DNA of 64,000 bases from Dromaius novaehollandiae (taxonomy: Eukaryota; Chordata; Aves; Casuariiformes; Dromaiidae): assembly GCF_036370855.1 (NCBI RefSeq), contig NC_088102.1, forward strand, positions 38,725,835-38,789,834, given 5' to 3'. This document shows, one piece after another, positions 13,746-27,000 of the stretch. A program made the translations under genes and the position numbers. The notes under the pieces were generated by a model. That model did no database searches and was not told the origin of the DNA. It saw nothing but the letters and a program-made list of their open reading frames with translations. The number at the start of each line of letters is the position of its first letter. Position 1 is the stretch's first letter.

Positions 13746-14710
13746 CTGAGAAGGGACAGGAGACAATAATCCCTTAGAGACCGTACTAAATAATTCAAGG
13801 CTAGTAAAAAAAAAAAATCTTTAAAATATTTTGTTTTAACAGTTTGGCCTTTCTTAAAATAGCTTTGAGGAGCAGGGTTTCTGGCTGCTTTCCGGAAAGT
13901 CCTTGTTATGGTATTTAATGAACCCTAGGGATCATTACACTATAAATATGCATCATGTTTATATAGATGCATTGGGCAATCTATTACAGTGCTAGGGGTT
14001 AAAAGTCATTTCCATGGATTCCCAACCAAGATAAACTCATCCACTCATCCACACCCTAGAGGTGAATAGTATTTAAACCTCTGTTTGTGTAAAGAAGGCA
14101 GTCTGACTTTCCAGCACCTGAAAAATGGGCAAGCTTATCAGTTATTTATCTCCCATGCTTGGCTTTTATATGTAAATTTATCTGCAGTAGCAGTAATCGA
14201 TAGACAATGTTCACTCTCTGTCTTAGCCTGCTACTCACTGCATGTCAATCTCTTTTCAACTTGCAGCCAGCAGCCTTGCACCTGGAAAGAAAATTGAGCT
14301 CAGAGCTCACTCTCGTCTCCGAGAGGGAAAACAAGCCAAGAGCACCAGCCGTCTGAAGTGTTTCTGGAGGAAACTCGTTCGGTTGGTTCTTCTCAGACCA
14401 CTGGGACCTGCCAGCAAGGGCTGGACAAAAGGAGTAAAGTGGTTCCAGACAGCATGTGCAATACTTAGTTAAGCCAAACTAATGCCCAGCTAATGGAATA
14501 TCCTAATACTATCTGAACTAAGCAGGGTATTTTTAACACGTACATATATGTATACACACACATATCTGAGATAATTCTACTATGTTTTCTCGAACAGGAC
14601 TGTGGGCTGAAACCAAATGTGGAAAACATTACCCAGAAAAATATTGGAGAAGGAAGTAACAAAAAACCCCCTTAATCTCACTTGTAGTAAAAGTGGCTGC
14701 TATTGCTGTG

Positions 14711-14783
14711 ATACACACACACACGCACACGCACGCACGCAAGCACGCGTGCGCGTGTGCACACACACACACACACACACACG
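14711..14783. repeat. (CA)n/(CG)n alternating purine-pyrimidine microsatellite
   Basis: ACACAC tracts interrupted by GCACGC and a GCGTGCGCGTGTGC core give about 70 bp of nearly perfect purine-pyrimidine alternation, which can adopt left-handed (Z) DNA. Confidence 0.9.
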
Positions 14784-16900
14784 TGCAAACAGGCACCCTG
14801 ATCAGTTAGCAAAAAGAGAGACCTCTGGAGAGAAATGCAGCAGCCTGCAAGGCTGGAAAATGGAGCTTCAGACGAGAGCTGAATGATGTGGTATCAATCT
14901 GCTCAAATGAACAGGCGCAAAATCTGGTTGCTCATCTTGGTTTTTGGTCAGGACACCAAGGCTAACAACCCTATTCTTGTGAAGAGACCGTTGATTTTCA
15001 GCCATTGCAAGCACTCAGGCCACCTCGTTTAAGGGATGTAACGTGTAATACGATAGTTACAAACTTCAGACTGCTTTCTTCCTTGACGAACAAGTTGCTT
15101 CTTGCTTCCACCTTCTCTGGTTTCCTTGTAGCCCACAGGCAAACTGGAACGCTTTTGGTTCAGAAAGGAGAACATTCCTTTACAGCATCAAAGAGACAAG
15201 CACAATTTGTGGCTATTGCTTTATATATACACAGAGGTGCATTTCTTGCTAGCGGCTTCCAGAGCGGCCTGTGTGCCTACTTGCCCCTGCCTGCTCTGCT
15301 CATCAGCGCGCAGAGGCAGAGGTGTGTGCAGCCATTAAACTAACGTTACATCACCTGGGATACTGGAAGTCGGCTGCCTGGTTCCTCTCATGGGGGATGT
15401 GAGCCCTCAGCCAAGCTCCTTGGGTGTTACTTTTCTTTCTTCCTCATTTCATGTTATTTTTCTTTTTCAATAATTGCTTCCAAGAAGGGATTAGGTGTGA
15501 TGGGTGTGGGGTGGAGCGCACTGCACTGCTCTGTGAAGGAAAGGGATCTTTCCCTAGGAAAGACATGGGTTGTTTATTAGCAGTTTGTATGACTCGAGAA
15601 ATCCCAAAGCAATACGCTGGACACCAGAAGCACAATGGCTGTGCAGAAATACCCTGCACAAAATGAAGGAACAAACCCAGCTTTAGACATTAAAATGGCT
15701 CCTAGGACAACACTTCATTCCACATTTCCAATGGAAAGTTTTCTAAAATGTCAAGTACTCACATGGGATTAGAGTAATAATGATCTCTTACACTTCAGTA
15801 TAAAAAAGAGGGTGTGAAATTAAGTGGCTGATCAGTGGCCACAATTACAACCACACTGAATCCTCGACAACTCTGTTCCACTCAACAAACAAAAACATTT
15901 TGAAGCAGGCCCTACACAGCCAGGAATATAATGCTTCATCTTGGTTTTACCAACAGAAAATAGCGAGTGTCCACAAAATCAGTATCTTTCAGTCCAAGCA
16001 GTGTCCTGTGGAAGCTGCTTGTCCGAGCAGGGAAATGTGCTGAAGGACAGCCAGCCCCTGCCAGGCCCCGACTCTCCAGCTGTGCCTGGAGCCGGACTCC
16101 TGCTCGCCCGCCGAGAGCTGGCCAGTTCTGCAGGGCTCATAGGAGGAAATAGCTGCAAAAATCTCCTTTTTATCACTGAACTCAGCAGCTGTGCCTCCGA
16201 GTACACAAATCTGACCTATTTCACCAGTCACACGCACCAGTTTTACACCAGCGTGAATCTAGTGACGTCAGTGCGATTACCCCATCCCTGCATGAGATAA
16301 ACCTCAGGCCCAAAGAACAGATTTACTGAGGAGAAAGACGGTCTCCTGACACATTTCATAGTGCAACTACATGTGTAGAAGACCAGACTCTGTTTTTGCT
16401 AAATGTTTCTTCATTTTATACCTCAACATATTTGTCTTTTGGGAGTTCTTATTATCTCTCAGCACTAAGCCAAGATACTGCCTCTGTTAGTGTTTACAGC
16501 CTCACTTATTGAGAGATCCCAGTGAATAAGTGATGGAGTTGCAATGGCTGGTGTAGCTGTGTGACAGGAGTAGGAGTTTAAGTGAGCTGGATTAAGGACC
16601 GCTGTCTGTGCAGCCTGGCTGCAAGGAGGGGGTGCTGGAGGCACCAGGGCAGCTTCCAGGGTAAGTGGGGCCAGTGGCCAGGGCGCCCCAGACAGCCCAC
16701 CCGTGCCCGGGCCTGCGGCAACACACAGCCCTCACCCCTTGTCCCTACTGCTCTGTCCCCACAGGGCAATGCCGAGACTGGGGCTGGGGGGGCTGTCTGG
16801 GGCCAAGAAATAAAGTACGGTACAGCTCACAAGTGACTGAGCTGCATGAATGTGTCTGGAGGTCTTTCTTGCATTGGTATTCTTTTGTATTGCCTTTTCC

Positions 16901-16921
16901 TTTTTTTTTTTTTTTTTTTTT
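16901..16921. repeat. T21 homopolymer in pyrimidine-rich region
   Basis: A T run followed by a long pyrimidine-rich stretch (about 16900-17215) dominated by T and C on the plus strand. Confidence 0.85.
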
Positions 16922-18194
16922 GCTTCCTAATGGAATGCTTTTCTTTGTTTTCCCTGTTTTGGTTTCTTTTATCTGCTTTTTCCTGCTTTTTTAGTCTCAG
17001 GCCTTAGCCTTTTTTTCTCTGCTCACATCACTCTCCTTCTGACCCTCTAGATCCTTTTTGGCTTCTTTATCTCTCCGCCCCGTCCTCACCTCTCCCTATA
17101 CTTCCTCCCATTACCAAGGTCACATATGCCATTTCTCCCCCCTTTTAAGCTCTTTCTGTTCCCCAGTCTTCCATTTTTCCCTGCTTTAGTGTTTCTCTTT
17201 CATATTCTCTCTCCATGCAGCTCTCCCATTTGTCAGTGGGCATACGGATGTTCAATAGCCTTTTAGGTACCTATTTTTGGAGCTGGGATGCTGGAAGCCA
17301 GGCCAGAAGAGCGAGTCTCTGGACCATGTTAAATAAAGCAGAATATGAGATTGGAAAGATGGCCAGAAGCAGAAGGAGTGTGTGTTGTAAGATGGGGGAG
17401 ATAAAACCTTTTGTTTTAACTGATATCGCTGCCAACAGCAATCGGGTCTGTTGCTGCCAGCAGCTAGGTGTGCTACTGTGCCTTGGCAGGCAAGCCAAGG
17501 GATTTTCATCCCTCCTGCAGTGAGGGCTGGATAGGCTGTATAGGCAGCCTAAACCTAAAGCCATCATTGCTGTTGACTACCCCTTATGTAAAGCTACACT
17601 CCGCAATCAGTAAGATTGCAAAACCAAGCTCCTATATTTAGAAAACACCAGGCTTTTGTGGCTGGTGAAACCTTAATCCAACCACTGCTGTGCACACGTT
17701 AACAGTCCTTTCTTGCCCAAGACCCTGCAGAGGCCAGGCCTGCTGCAGCGCTCTGCCCCGGGAGGCAGGACGGCGCCATTGGCGCTGGGGAACAACCTCT
17801 CTGCCCTTACCTCCGCCTGCCGCACCGTCCGCCCTGCGCTTCGAATAAGGCAGGCATCTTGTAGAGCAAGTAGTATGTGATCATGTAATTACAGGCTGTG
17901 CCATCATGCATGCTCACAAAAGAGCTGAATTAAACCCGAACAGGCAGTTACAAGCACTATTACATCATGAGGCTAATCTCTCCTTGGCTGGTCATGGAGG
18001 ACCTCATCCTGTTCCCATTGAAGGCAAAAGACCATAGCTGCATTGACTTCAGCGGGTGCTGGACTGGGCTCGCCCGGAGGCTAATTCACTGCTGTTAGCT
18101 GCCAGTCGAAGCTGTACCCTTAAACACATTAAACTTTTCATGCATAACTCACACACCACACCTAACACTTACACTTTCATTCAGGTAGAAACTT

Positions 18195-18560
18195 TAGCCC
18201 CAGAGTCCCGGGGGTGGTGGAGTGCGAGGGGAGCTGGCTCTGCCGCCACGCTCGCCCTACCTGTTCAGCCTGTTCAGTCGCCCATCGCTGCGGTCGGCCG
18301 GCGGGTACCCGCCGCGGAGCAAGAGGCAGGAGGAGGTCCCCCTCCCGCCCCCGCAGCACCTCGCCACACCTGGCCCACGGCCCGCCCGTGCAGCCACCCC
18401 AGGCCGCCCAGGCCCGCACGCGCCTCGGCCCGCGTGGGCAGCGTGAGGGCTGGGGGCGGCGGAGGCCGGGGCCGAAGGAGGCGTGCGCAGCCCCAGCGCC
18501 GCATCGCAAGGCCAGTGCCACGCTCCGCCGGCTGCTGCAGCGCGGGTTGGCTTCCCAGAA
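18195..18560. other. Orphan CpG-dense block
   Basis: About 365 bp of CpG-rich DNA in AT-rich surroundings, 22 kb beyond the ZFP36L1 3' end. It creates overlapping long frames on both strands, up to 206 codons (18056-18676). They are Pro/Arg/Ala-rich, compete in several frames and show no domain, so I do not call a protein. It could be a promoter of an unannotated transcript or a distal regulatory element. Confidence 0.6.
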
Positions 18561-19739
18561 CAGACCTTCTTACCTTCACCTCTTCCCCAACCTACCTGCC
18601 TTTCCTTGTGAGATGCTTGTCTAAACATAGGCATTTTTTCCACTTTTGTGGCTTTCCTTTTAACCCCGAGTTATGATTTTTAAAAAGGGCAGAACGCCTG
18701 AGATCTGGAGGGGGGCCTCCAGCAGGCTATAATCTAACTGTGAGCAACTCTCTATGTTTGAACTCTTAACCTCAATGGTCCTGTTGTTTCTTCTAAATAT
18801 TGCATGCATTTGCTGGAATTTTCCTTCACAGCAAACTCATAGGTGGCCTTTCCATCACCTCAGGAAACCTCTTACCTTTTACGACATCTCTGCCCCCACA
18901 GTTTACAGTGTTACTGATTTCGGAGTTGTACACCTCAACGTGATGAAGACCTGCCTCACTCTGGAGACAGAGCAACACTGAAGCCCCAGCGGAGGCACGT
19001 GCAAAACGCTCGGCTCAGTCACTACCCCGGAGAAACTAATTATTCCTCAAGCTAACAAAGTGAGGATGCTTTTCCTGTTATTCCATCAAATGTTTTCCTG
19101 CGTTTAATTTAAACCAATCTGCTTTTGCTCTCTTCTCTTGTGTCACACAAAACAGCTCCATCACCTTCTTTCTGTTAATGCACGAGGGAATGGATGAGGT
19201 CATTTAACATTATTTTGAAGTTACTCTTCATACTGTGGTTTTGAAAGATGGACTTCAGTGCCAGTGTTTGTAGATCTGCATTTCACACACATAAAAGACA
19301 GGACGAGAGGGACAAATGAAAAACAAACATAAGAAACTGAAAGGAAAAAGAGTGGAAAGGGCAGAAGAGAAACTCAGATGAAAAACAAACAGCGCGTACG
19401 TGCACACATACAGGCAGACTCAGGCACCCATGCTCTCACACTCCCCCCAGAGAAGCCTGATACTGGGGCAGTTGTTCAGCTGTTTCTAATACATAGCATA
19501 GAAAAGCTCTAGCTGGAAAAACATTTTGTTTTAACAGTGAGTCATCCATGAGAAAAATGTGGGTGTAGCTTGCAGGGAAAGGGGCTGGGGGAGGTTTTAT
19601 GAACTCCAGTTTTGCAAACCCCCAAATAGGAAGATGTGTGAAGTTGATCAAGACACAAAACATGTCCCTCCCTCCCTTCCAGCCATGACACAGGGCAATC
19701 AAGTCCCATTAAGAGCCCTGTTGCACCATTCAGGCCTAG

Positions 19740-19935
19740 GCCCCGTCCTGGATGTGTGCTGCCCTGGGGGGCCGGGCGGGCAGCGGCGCCACGGGCTCCC
19801 CAGCGCGGTGTGGACCACCACGGCCGCAGCCCGCGTCAGCGCTGCCACGGCCTCACTGGTGCCAATGGGCCAGGGCAATGCCTGACCCGAGGACCGGCCC
19901 AACCCGGCCTCTCCTCCGGAGCCGGGATACTTTCC
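19740..19935. other. Small CpG-dense block
   Basis: About 200 bp with many CpG dinucleotides, including CGGGCGGGCAGCGGCGCCACGG, between AT-rich flanks. No coding evidence. Confidence 0.5.
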
Positions 19936-20339
19936 GCCACTTCCCTGCCCTAGTTTTTAATAGCGCTCTAACACATCTGTGTTTGTGCTTGCGTTTTATC
20001 TAAGCAGCATCAGCAGGTCTGCAGGACCCAGCTCTGCTGTCGGTTGCACGACTTTACACCTGGAGTAATTCGGATCTGCTTTGGTGTCAGCGAGAGCAGC
20101 GTGCGGCCCCCGGGGGGGCTTCTGGGTTTCCTTCCAGCCCCTTAACCAGCACGAGTGCCAAACTCCCAACTGGAGCTGCTGTTCCAGCACACATGTAGCA
20201 AGACTCTCCCAGGCTGGGAACTGTAAACATACTGCCAGGTTGTGAAATGCCCATTGATCCTGCCAGAGGGTAAACAGCATGGGAAGAAAGATGGTTATAG
20301 CTTAAGAGCGGCGGTCTGAAGATCAGGCTTTCTCTCTTC

Positions 20340-20560
20340 GCTCTCCTGTAGTCTTTCTATGGCAGTTTAAAGTCATATGTCCTGGTTTTCTCACCAGTAA
20401 GCCAGAGTGAATAACACTGACCAGTATTCACAGGAACAGCTGAACAATGTTCATGGGTGCTGCACAAAACAGCCCTGATGGTTAGCATTTTTATGGTGGG
20501 CAAAACCCTTTGAGATTCAGAGTTACATTATTGTTAATTATTCCTTAGCATGATTCAAGG
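20340..20560 (+). mobile_element. MIR-like SINE fragment
   Basis: TCCTGGTTTTCTCACCAGTAAG followed by GAATAACACTGACC parallels the MIR sense text (cctcagttttctcatctgtaaaatg...aataatactgacc). The further match AAACCCTTTGAGATTCAGAG...ATTATTGTTAATTATT parallels the 3' part. Heavily diverged. Confidence 0.5.
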
Positions 20561-21079
20561 GGGCACAGCCAAGAATAGCAGCAAAGGGAACAACAGAACA
20601 CTTACCAGGAAATAAAACATAATGGTAAAATCTATTAGACTGTAGAATTGCCTTCTGGGGAAAAGGTAATGGTTCCATTCCTTAGGCTAATTAAAAAGAG
20701 ACTGATACGCCCCATGAAATAATATTTTGTAGGCAACAATCCTTTTTTGATTTTTTAAAATGGACTAACTAGTTTAACAGGAGGAGGGCTGAGTTCTGTA
20801 GCTCTGTTATACCAGTGTAACCGTAGAGAAATGCTTTTTACCCTAATTATATTATTCCAGATATACACCAGCGTTAGAGAGAGAGAATTTGTCTCTGAGT
20901 CTTTTCCGTCTGTTAAGTTCCATGGTTTATGATTCACTTTAAAAAAACAAGGGTGGTTGAAAAAAAAAGTTGTTTTTAGCTGTGTGGTGATGAAATACAG
21001 TAACTGAAAATGCTGTGGGTTTTGAGGTTGGATTTTGTGATTAAAATATTGTTAGGTTCAGGACAGGATTGGTTGGTAG

Positions 21080-21180
21080 GATGAGTTACAGTAAGACATT
21101 GTGCTTTCACCTCTAGAAAGTTGAGTTCAAGCCCTGTTTAAGATCACAAAACCAGTAATGAGTTCAGAGTGATTAACAGT
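21080..21180 (+). mobile_element. Possible SINE head (tRNA-like/MIR-like), weak
   Basis: GTGCTTTCACCTCTAGAAAGTTGAGTTCAAGCCCTG resembles the tRNA-derived B-box part of a SINE (GTTCAAgCCC). A-box sequence is not clear. Confidence 0.3.
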
Positions 21181-21189
21181 TCCTGAATG

Positions 21190-21450
21190 GGAGGCAGCCA
21201 GGACAGGGACAGCGGGGTGGCAGGGCCAGAAGTGGTTCCCACGCACCCGCCCACTGCCCCGCTGCCTTGGGGCCCCGGCAAAGGCAAGGGCGCCCCTCGC
21301 CCGGCGTCACGGCAAGGGGCTGAAGATGAGCATCACGGGAGAGGCTGTGGGTCAGGTTGGAGGCTGTGCAGCCACGTGGTCACGGTGGGGGCCACACACC
21401 ACGCATGCTCGGCGCAGCCCGGGAACGGCGGTAGAGGCTATATCCTGTTT
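21190..21450. other. Small CpG-dense block
   Basis: GC-rich segment in AT-rich DNA that opens a 129-codon frame (21187-21576). This is composition-driven with no domain recognised. Confidence 0.45.
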
Positions 21451-22329
21451 TGTCCTGGCCACCCTGGTAAGTCTGTGACAAGCAGGCTTGTGCTGTGCTA
21501 CTTTGGTGAAACAGTGCAACATGAGAGACTCTTCGGCCTCTTCCTTCCTACCTCAGGTATCTGGTTCAATCCTTAACACAATGACATGTCTCAGGACCAT
21601 TTTGCAAGTGTGTTTACGTTAACTGTCACAAGCTGCTGATTCAAACAGCCACGCTGCAGAACAAATGCTGCCAGGAACCCTCTCGAGCTCATCTTCCCCA
21701 CGCACTTTCAATTTTAGCCTATCTTAACAAAACGTCTGCTCCCATCAAATGCCCAGCTTATACACATGCAGGCCAGACAGCTGTAATCAGCTTCAATGCC
21801 CTCCTAACCGCTAAATGCAAACCAGTGCAGCAAGTAGATTTGCACCCCTGCTGTTGAGCCTGCCCAAGGCCAAACCACTTGCCAAGTACCACTTGCACTT
21901 GAAATAAAGCATAGGTAGGTGTAAGTGGTGCATGATCTCTGGTCTGGTGCTCTGCATTTACTCTAAATGCAGTTAATGTGGTTACTGGTAGCAGAGAGTT
22001 ACAGATCTACTCACGAGTTAATAGCTATGGTAAGATCTCCTTATCTAGTTATCTGGAAATAAAGCTGAGCTTTTTGCTTAGCATATTCTTGGGTATTTTC
22101 TGGTACTTCTGGGATTTTGCAAAGAATTGTGACAGGTTTTTTTTTCTTCATTTTTCCATCATTTCTCTGATTCCTAGAATGAAACAAGAATTTGACCTGT
22201 TTGAGTACTTTTTTATTAAAAAGTTCCCTTTTAGCACTGAAAGATATTCCTTTAGTTTCTGAAATGTAGCTGTAAACTCAGTTTACACAGGGAGTTGCAA
22301 ACCCCTTCAAAAACACAACATGCTTTAGG

Positions 22330-22440
22330 GAGCTGGGTAACATTCACTCCATTTTACAGTGTTCCCCACTGCTGTGTAGAACAGAGCCCAGCTCCAATTC
22401 CAGGTCCTTTACTGTAACCACTAGCCCACAGAACCATTCA
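22330..22440 (-). mobile_element. MIR-like SINE fragment
   Basis: The plus strand reads CATTTTACAGTG..., then GAGCCCAGCTCCAATTCCAGGTCCTTTACTGTAACCACTAG. This matches the antisense of a MIR-type head, which ends in 'tctaaccactagacc' in sauropsid copies. Confidence 0.55.
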
Positions 22441-23269
22441 CATGAGCTTGTCTCAACTCTACTTTGCTAGTCAGTGGTTCAGAGACACTTTGTTTATTTA
22501 CTTTTGCTTGAGTAAAGAAAAACCTGTCCAAAACTCTGATTACCCAACATGCAATTAACGATATGATATTTCTGCCATAAGAAAATATTGGGCTCAGTAG
22601 GAAACTAATGAGGCGGCACTTCCAGAAATCCCTTCCAGTGCTTCCCTTGTCCAGGGGAGCAGACTCGTATTCCCCCATAAAACTTCAGTATCTCCAAAAG
22701 TTGACTTTGGAGTTGTCCTAGAAAGCCAGCAAATTTGGATCAGTCCTGGTGGATGCAGTGATTTCCAGAGTCCTGGTGCCCTTACAGAGACCTCCTCTTT
22801 TCTAACCAGGTGCTCTGGTGCAGAAACTCCTGCTGAGAGCTGTTGAGACAAGAGGAACAGGGAGAGTCAGATGCTCATTAAGGCCAATTGTGGGCCATTC
22901 AGACTTTTAGAGGAGACATCCAACATCCTAAACTCCACCTGGGAACCCATGAGCCATCAGTGTACGTCCTGGAGGGATGGGGACATCCTGTGCTCCCAAG
23001 GAGATGACCTTCTGAACAAATGCACTGGTGTTTCTTCAGTACCTTCGATAAGTACCTTAAGCTATAACCTCAGGAAGGAACACTGCAGAAATCTGCTGGC
23101 TCTGGGAACGCGGATAACGCCCTATGAAAAAGCAGTGTTGCAAAACTGTGGCATCACATGGCCCTTTCCACCAGAAAGATTCCCAGAGCATCATTCACTG
23201 GACTTTTGCATCACTTTTCCTTGCAGTCTCCCAGGTTAAATCATTGTTTCCCCAGCACTCTCCATGTGA

Positions 23270-23400
23270 TAAAGTTGCACAACTCCAGAGAGGCTTAAAG
23301 CATTCTTGGGAAGCACCCAGGCTTTGCCGCCACTGGATAAGGATTCCCAGCTTAGACAGCCTGTTGGTCTAACCCAGTACATCCGTGGCTCTGTCTGGGG
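23270..23400 (+). mobile_element. CR1 LINE 3'-end fragment
   Basis: GGGAAGCACCCAGGCTTTGCCGCCACTGG...CTTAGACAGCCTGTTGGTCTAACCCAGTAC follows the CR1 3'UTR text 'gaagcacctggcattggccactg...ctagatggacctttggtctgacccagtatgg' in order. Only the last 130 bp or so are recognisable. Confidence 0.65.
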
Positions 23401-24009
23401 CAAAAGCTCTGCTTTCCTCTTGAATATCATCAGCTCGAAATGGAAAAGAACGACTGAGTGTGTGCAAGTGCTGAGCCAGCAAGACCTTCTCACCCTATCA
23501 AAAGATGCGGTGTCCCCGTCAGTGCCACAACGCCTCCTCGCCCCCCGCCCCAGCAGCTGAAGCCTCATCTCCAGCGCAGAAACAAAATAAACCATGAGAG
23601 GAAGTGTGGTTAAAAACACCCGGGACATTGAGTTCTTGACAGCCTCGCTGGCTTTGTGCTGCAGCGCTCTAAGGGAAGGATGGGGTGATTAACCTGTGGG
23701 AACGGGGCGTGCTGCAGCAAGCAAGCGTTTCGCACCGCGCTGTCAGGCCCCACCTGGCATTGATGCAAAGAGCATCGTCGCTGACATGCAGAATGAGCTT
23801 CTCTGGGCGAGCCTCCCTCCTGCCCAGGGGCCCACTGCAAAGCTCAGCGCACCCTTGTTCCTTCCTGCCTCTGCTCACAGTGTCCCGGGGCTCTCGTAGC
23901 CCTTGAAGCCACGCGGCAGGTGCTGTGGGCAAGGCTGGGGTAGGGTGGTGAGGTCCCTGCGACGACCCAGGGTGGCTCCCAGTCATCTGCGACACCTGTA
24001 TCTGCCGGG

Positions 24010-27000
24010 GTGAGACTGAGCGGGGATTTGTCCTGCAAAGGCATTTCTTTGTCCCCTGAGGCATGGAGCAGCAGAACTCAGGAAACCCCGAGCCAGGGAG
24101 AAGTCGGACAATTACTCAGATGTCACCAGTCTCTCACATTACAGATGGGCGTAGGCAAGGAACCACAGTGACGCTTCGCTGAGTGCCTGCAGCTAAAATG
24201 ATCTCCAACATGCAGGTCAAGAATGCATTTCCCACAAGAGAAAACTGGCAGGGGCTATGACATTTTTTCCCCATTTTGAAAGCAGAAGCAAGGACCAGAA
24301 CAAGATGAGGTGGGAGTATCTATATCATAGGTTCCCGGTAATCTCTGTCTATCACTTTACTTTCACAGAGATCCTAGACACAAGGTAGAATTCCTAATAC
24401 AGCTTTCATTTCTATGCTCCTTTGCTTAATTTAAGTGCATCGATTCAACCTCACATCTCAGGCATGCGAGCTAAAAACCTCTAATTGGTGCTGAGTCACA
24501 AACAGCATCTCAGTAGTAAATCAGCACTTCAAATTTTGGCACAACTAGGCTCCATCACAGCACAAAAGCCAGGGCAAACTCCAGCACTGAAATATCTCCT
24601 GCAGCAGCCTGAGCCATGTCTGTCCATGTCACTGCAACTCCAGCTTCAATCAACATTTCACAGGAAACATCCTGGCAAGTCCTTCAGAAGAGAGTGGCAC
24701 AAGGCAGCAGGATTTTGGGTGGTGTGCAGATAGGGTGGGCAGGGACACAGGTGCTGTGAATGCAGGTGATTCACCTGGTCTGAATCCCACAAACCTATCC
24801 ATACAACTGCATCAGAAGTGCTGCTTTAAGACTGTATTTGCTTTGTTGTGTGTACAGTTCTAACAAAAGCAGAAGCAGAAAAGCTCCTTTCAGATGAAAA
24901 GGACAGGGTTAAGGCAAGACTTAAACTTATTTCTGCAAGTATGCTGCCAGTGTCAGGAAAGAAACTCCTTTAAGCTTTTTTTTAACTCACACTTTTAATT
25001 TTTTTTTCACTTGAAAATACCTCAAGGGACGTTCTGAATACCTCCCTGCTCAGGTTCACTGGTATTTATATCTGAGCTGCAGTAGTAGAGCTGTGTGAAT
25101 AATTGATTACTGTTCAGGCAGAGCTCAAATAAAAAAAATTCCATTTCCTCATCGAATGGAACCTTCCCCTTGCCCCCAAATAGTAATTCTGAATTCAGAA
25201 AAGCACCAAGTGTTTAATCTGTTTTTTTTGGGGGGGGGGGAGGTTTGTTTCATTTAGAAATGATTAAAATGTAATCAAACTCAGTCTTAAAAACAATTTT
25301 AAAATGAAAAAGAGCATTTCAGTAATACCACACTTAAGCACACTTAAGCAATGTTTTTGAGCGTTTTCTGCTAACTGTTTGCAAACGTGATACATTTTTT
25401 GTTGTCGCTTGGCCTGAAATAGCATTGAATCAATTATCCACACAAACTAATTTGCCCTGCTCTATTTGAGAGTGTTCTTTTAGTACAACATTATTCAGGT
25501 AACACTTGTGAAAAATGCTGCCTTGGCGTCCATGGAAGCAGATCTTTGTTTCACAGCATGAAAGAAAGCAGCACTAACTTTCCTCTTCTGTTGCCAGTGC
25601 TTCTCCTTCAGATGACCTGGAGAGGCAACTAGGCTAAAAGGGGAATTTAGTTGCCATGACTCATTCATTCCGAGGCTTTTCTGTGGAGACAGCCAACAAG
25701 TGGTCAATTGGTGGCAATTGTCATGGGGAGCTTGTGATATGGATACTCAGACCATCAACATACTTCACAAGAGCCATTCAAAGGCCTTTCCTCATCAGGT
25801 AAGCAGACCAGAAGTTGTCTCTAAACCTGAAAAGCTCTATCTGTGTTTCCTACCAAATCCTTATCTCAGCCATCTCCCACTGTGTCATTATTTAAAATTT
25901 ATTTTTTTACAATGTTTTTTTAGCAACAGTGAGAGTAAATCAACCAAACCACCAATCAAATAATATAGCAGGGCCAGATATGTGTCACGGATATATACAT
26001 CAGACAGAATAAAACCAAGTGCACTTCAGAGGAGGAATAATTTAGTGTATTGTAGGTGCAGGCTTTTTAAAACTAATTCCATCTTCTAATCAAATCTTTC
26101 TCTAAGCTTTTCCCTTATGGCACATTGCATTCTCGGTGCTCCTTGAAATTCATAAAGAAGAAGAAATATGTTCAAATAAATAGAGAATAACAGGATGCCT
26201 CAAAAGACACTTTAAACTCACTGCACTTGTTCCGGGAGGTCTTCCGCAGGTCCGTGACACAGATGGATTTGTCTAATGCTCTGTCTGAAGGGGCAGTCTT
26301 ATTCCTGCCAGACCCCTTTTCCAGCCCTTCCCTTGGCAAACGTTCACTGAGTCAATTTTTCTCACTTGCAGGTATAATTTCTTTTTTTTAGGGGTAGTTT
26401 TCAACCCCCCACCCCGTCTTTCGGCAGCGGTACAGATTTACAGCAGGCCAGTGTAACTATGGCTAATATCCAGATCATCTCCTCCTTGAAGTTTAAGCCT
26501 TGCTTTTGGGGGCGGTAGGAGAAATTTTTGATAAACTTCAGCTAACCTATGTGTTAGATCTACATTCAGGAGAAGGAAGAAAGCAGACATGTCAGGTAAT
26601 TCCCATGCACGTACCCTTAGCATGCTGCATACTGTGACAACAACAAAACCTTCACACATTACCGAAGTAGCTGGTTAGTCATACTGTCCGCACCACTGCT
26701 GGAGATACGCGGTGTTGCTGGGACGATGAGAAACTAGCTATTTATTACTGCAGCGAGAGCACAGTAAGAATGGAATTGTTGTCACAGAAGGTGGACGCCT
26801 CTTTTGCAATGAGCCTTAGTCAACTTTCCAGTGTCCTCTCACATGGTGGCCTGAATGCAGCCATAAAAGTGACATGAAATCCAGCCCTCCGTGTTTCTTG
26901 TCCTGAGCATCTGACTTGGCAGGGAGAGGAGGAGGATGTTAAAGGAGCAATTACCAAGGACATCAGCTTGAACTAGCCTTTTCAGCTATTCTCTCAGTGG

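Larger units (their letters stand above)
13746..18194. other. Intergenic DNA, no gene recognised
   Basis: Contains the CA/CG microsatellite at 14711-14783 and a T21 tract at 16901-16921. The open frames, the longest about 119 codons near 15941-16300, show no domains and overlap on both strands. A CpG-richer patch is seen at about 17745-17840. Confidence 0.55.

Noticed and set aside
18056-18676. 206-codon frame on the plus strand
   Set aside because: Lies over a CpG-dense block with competing long frames on both strands, of biased composition, and has no recognisable domain.
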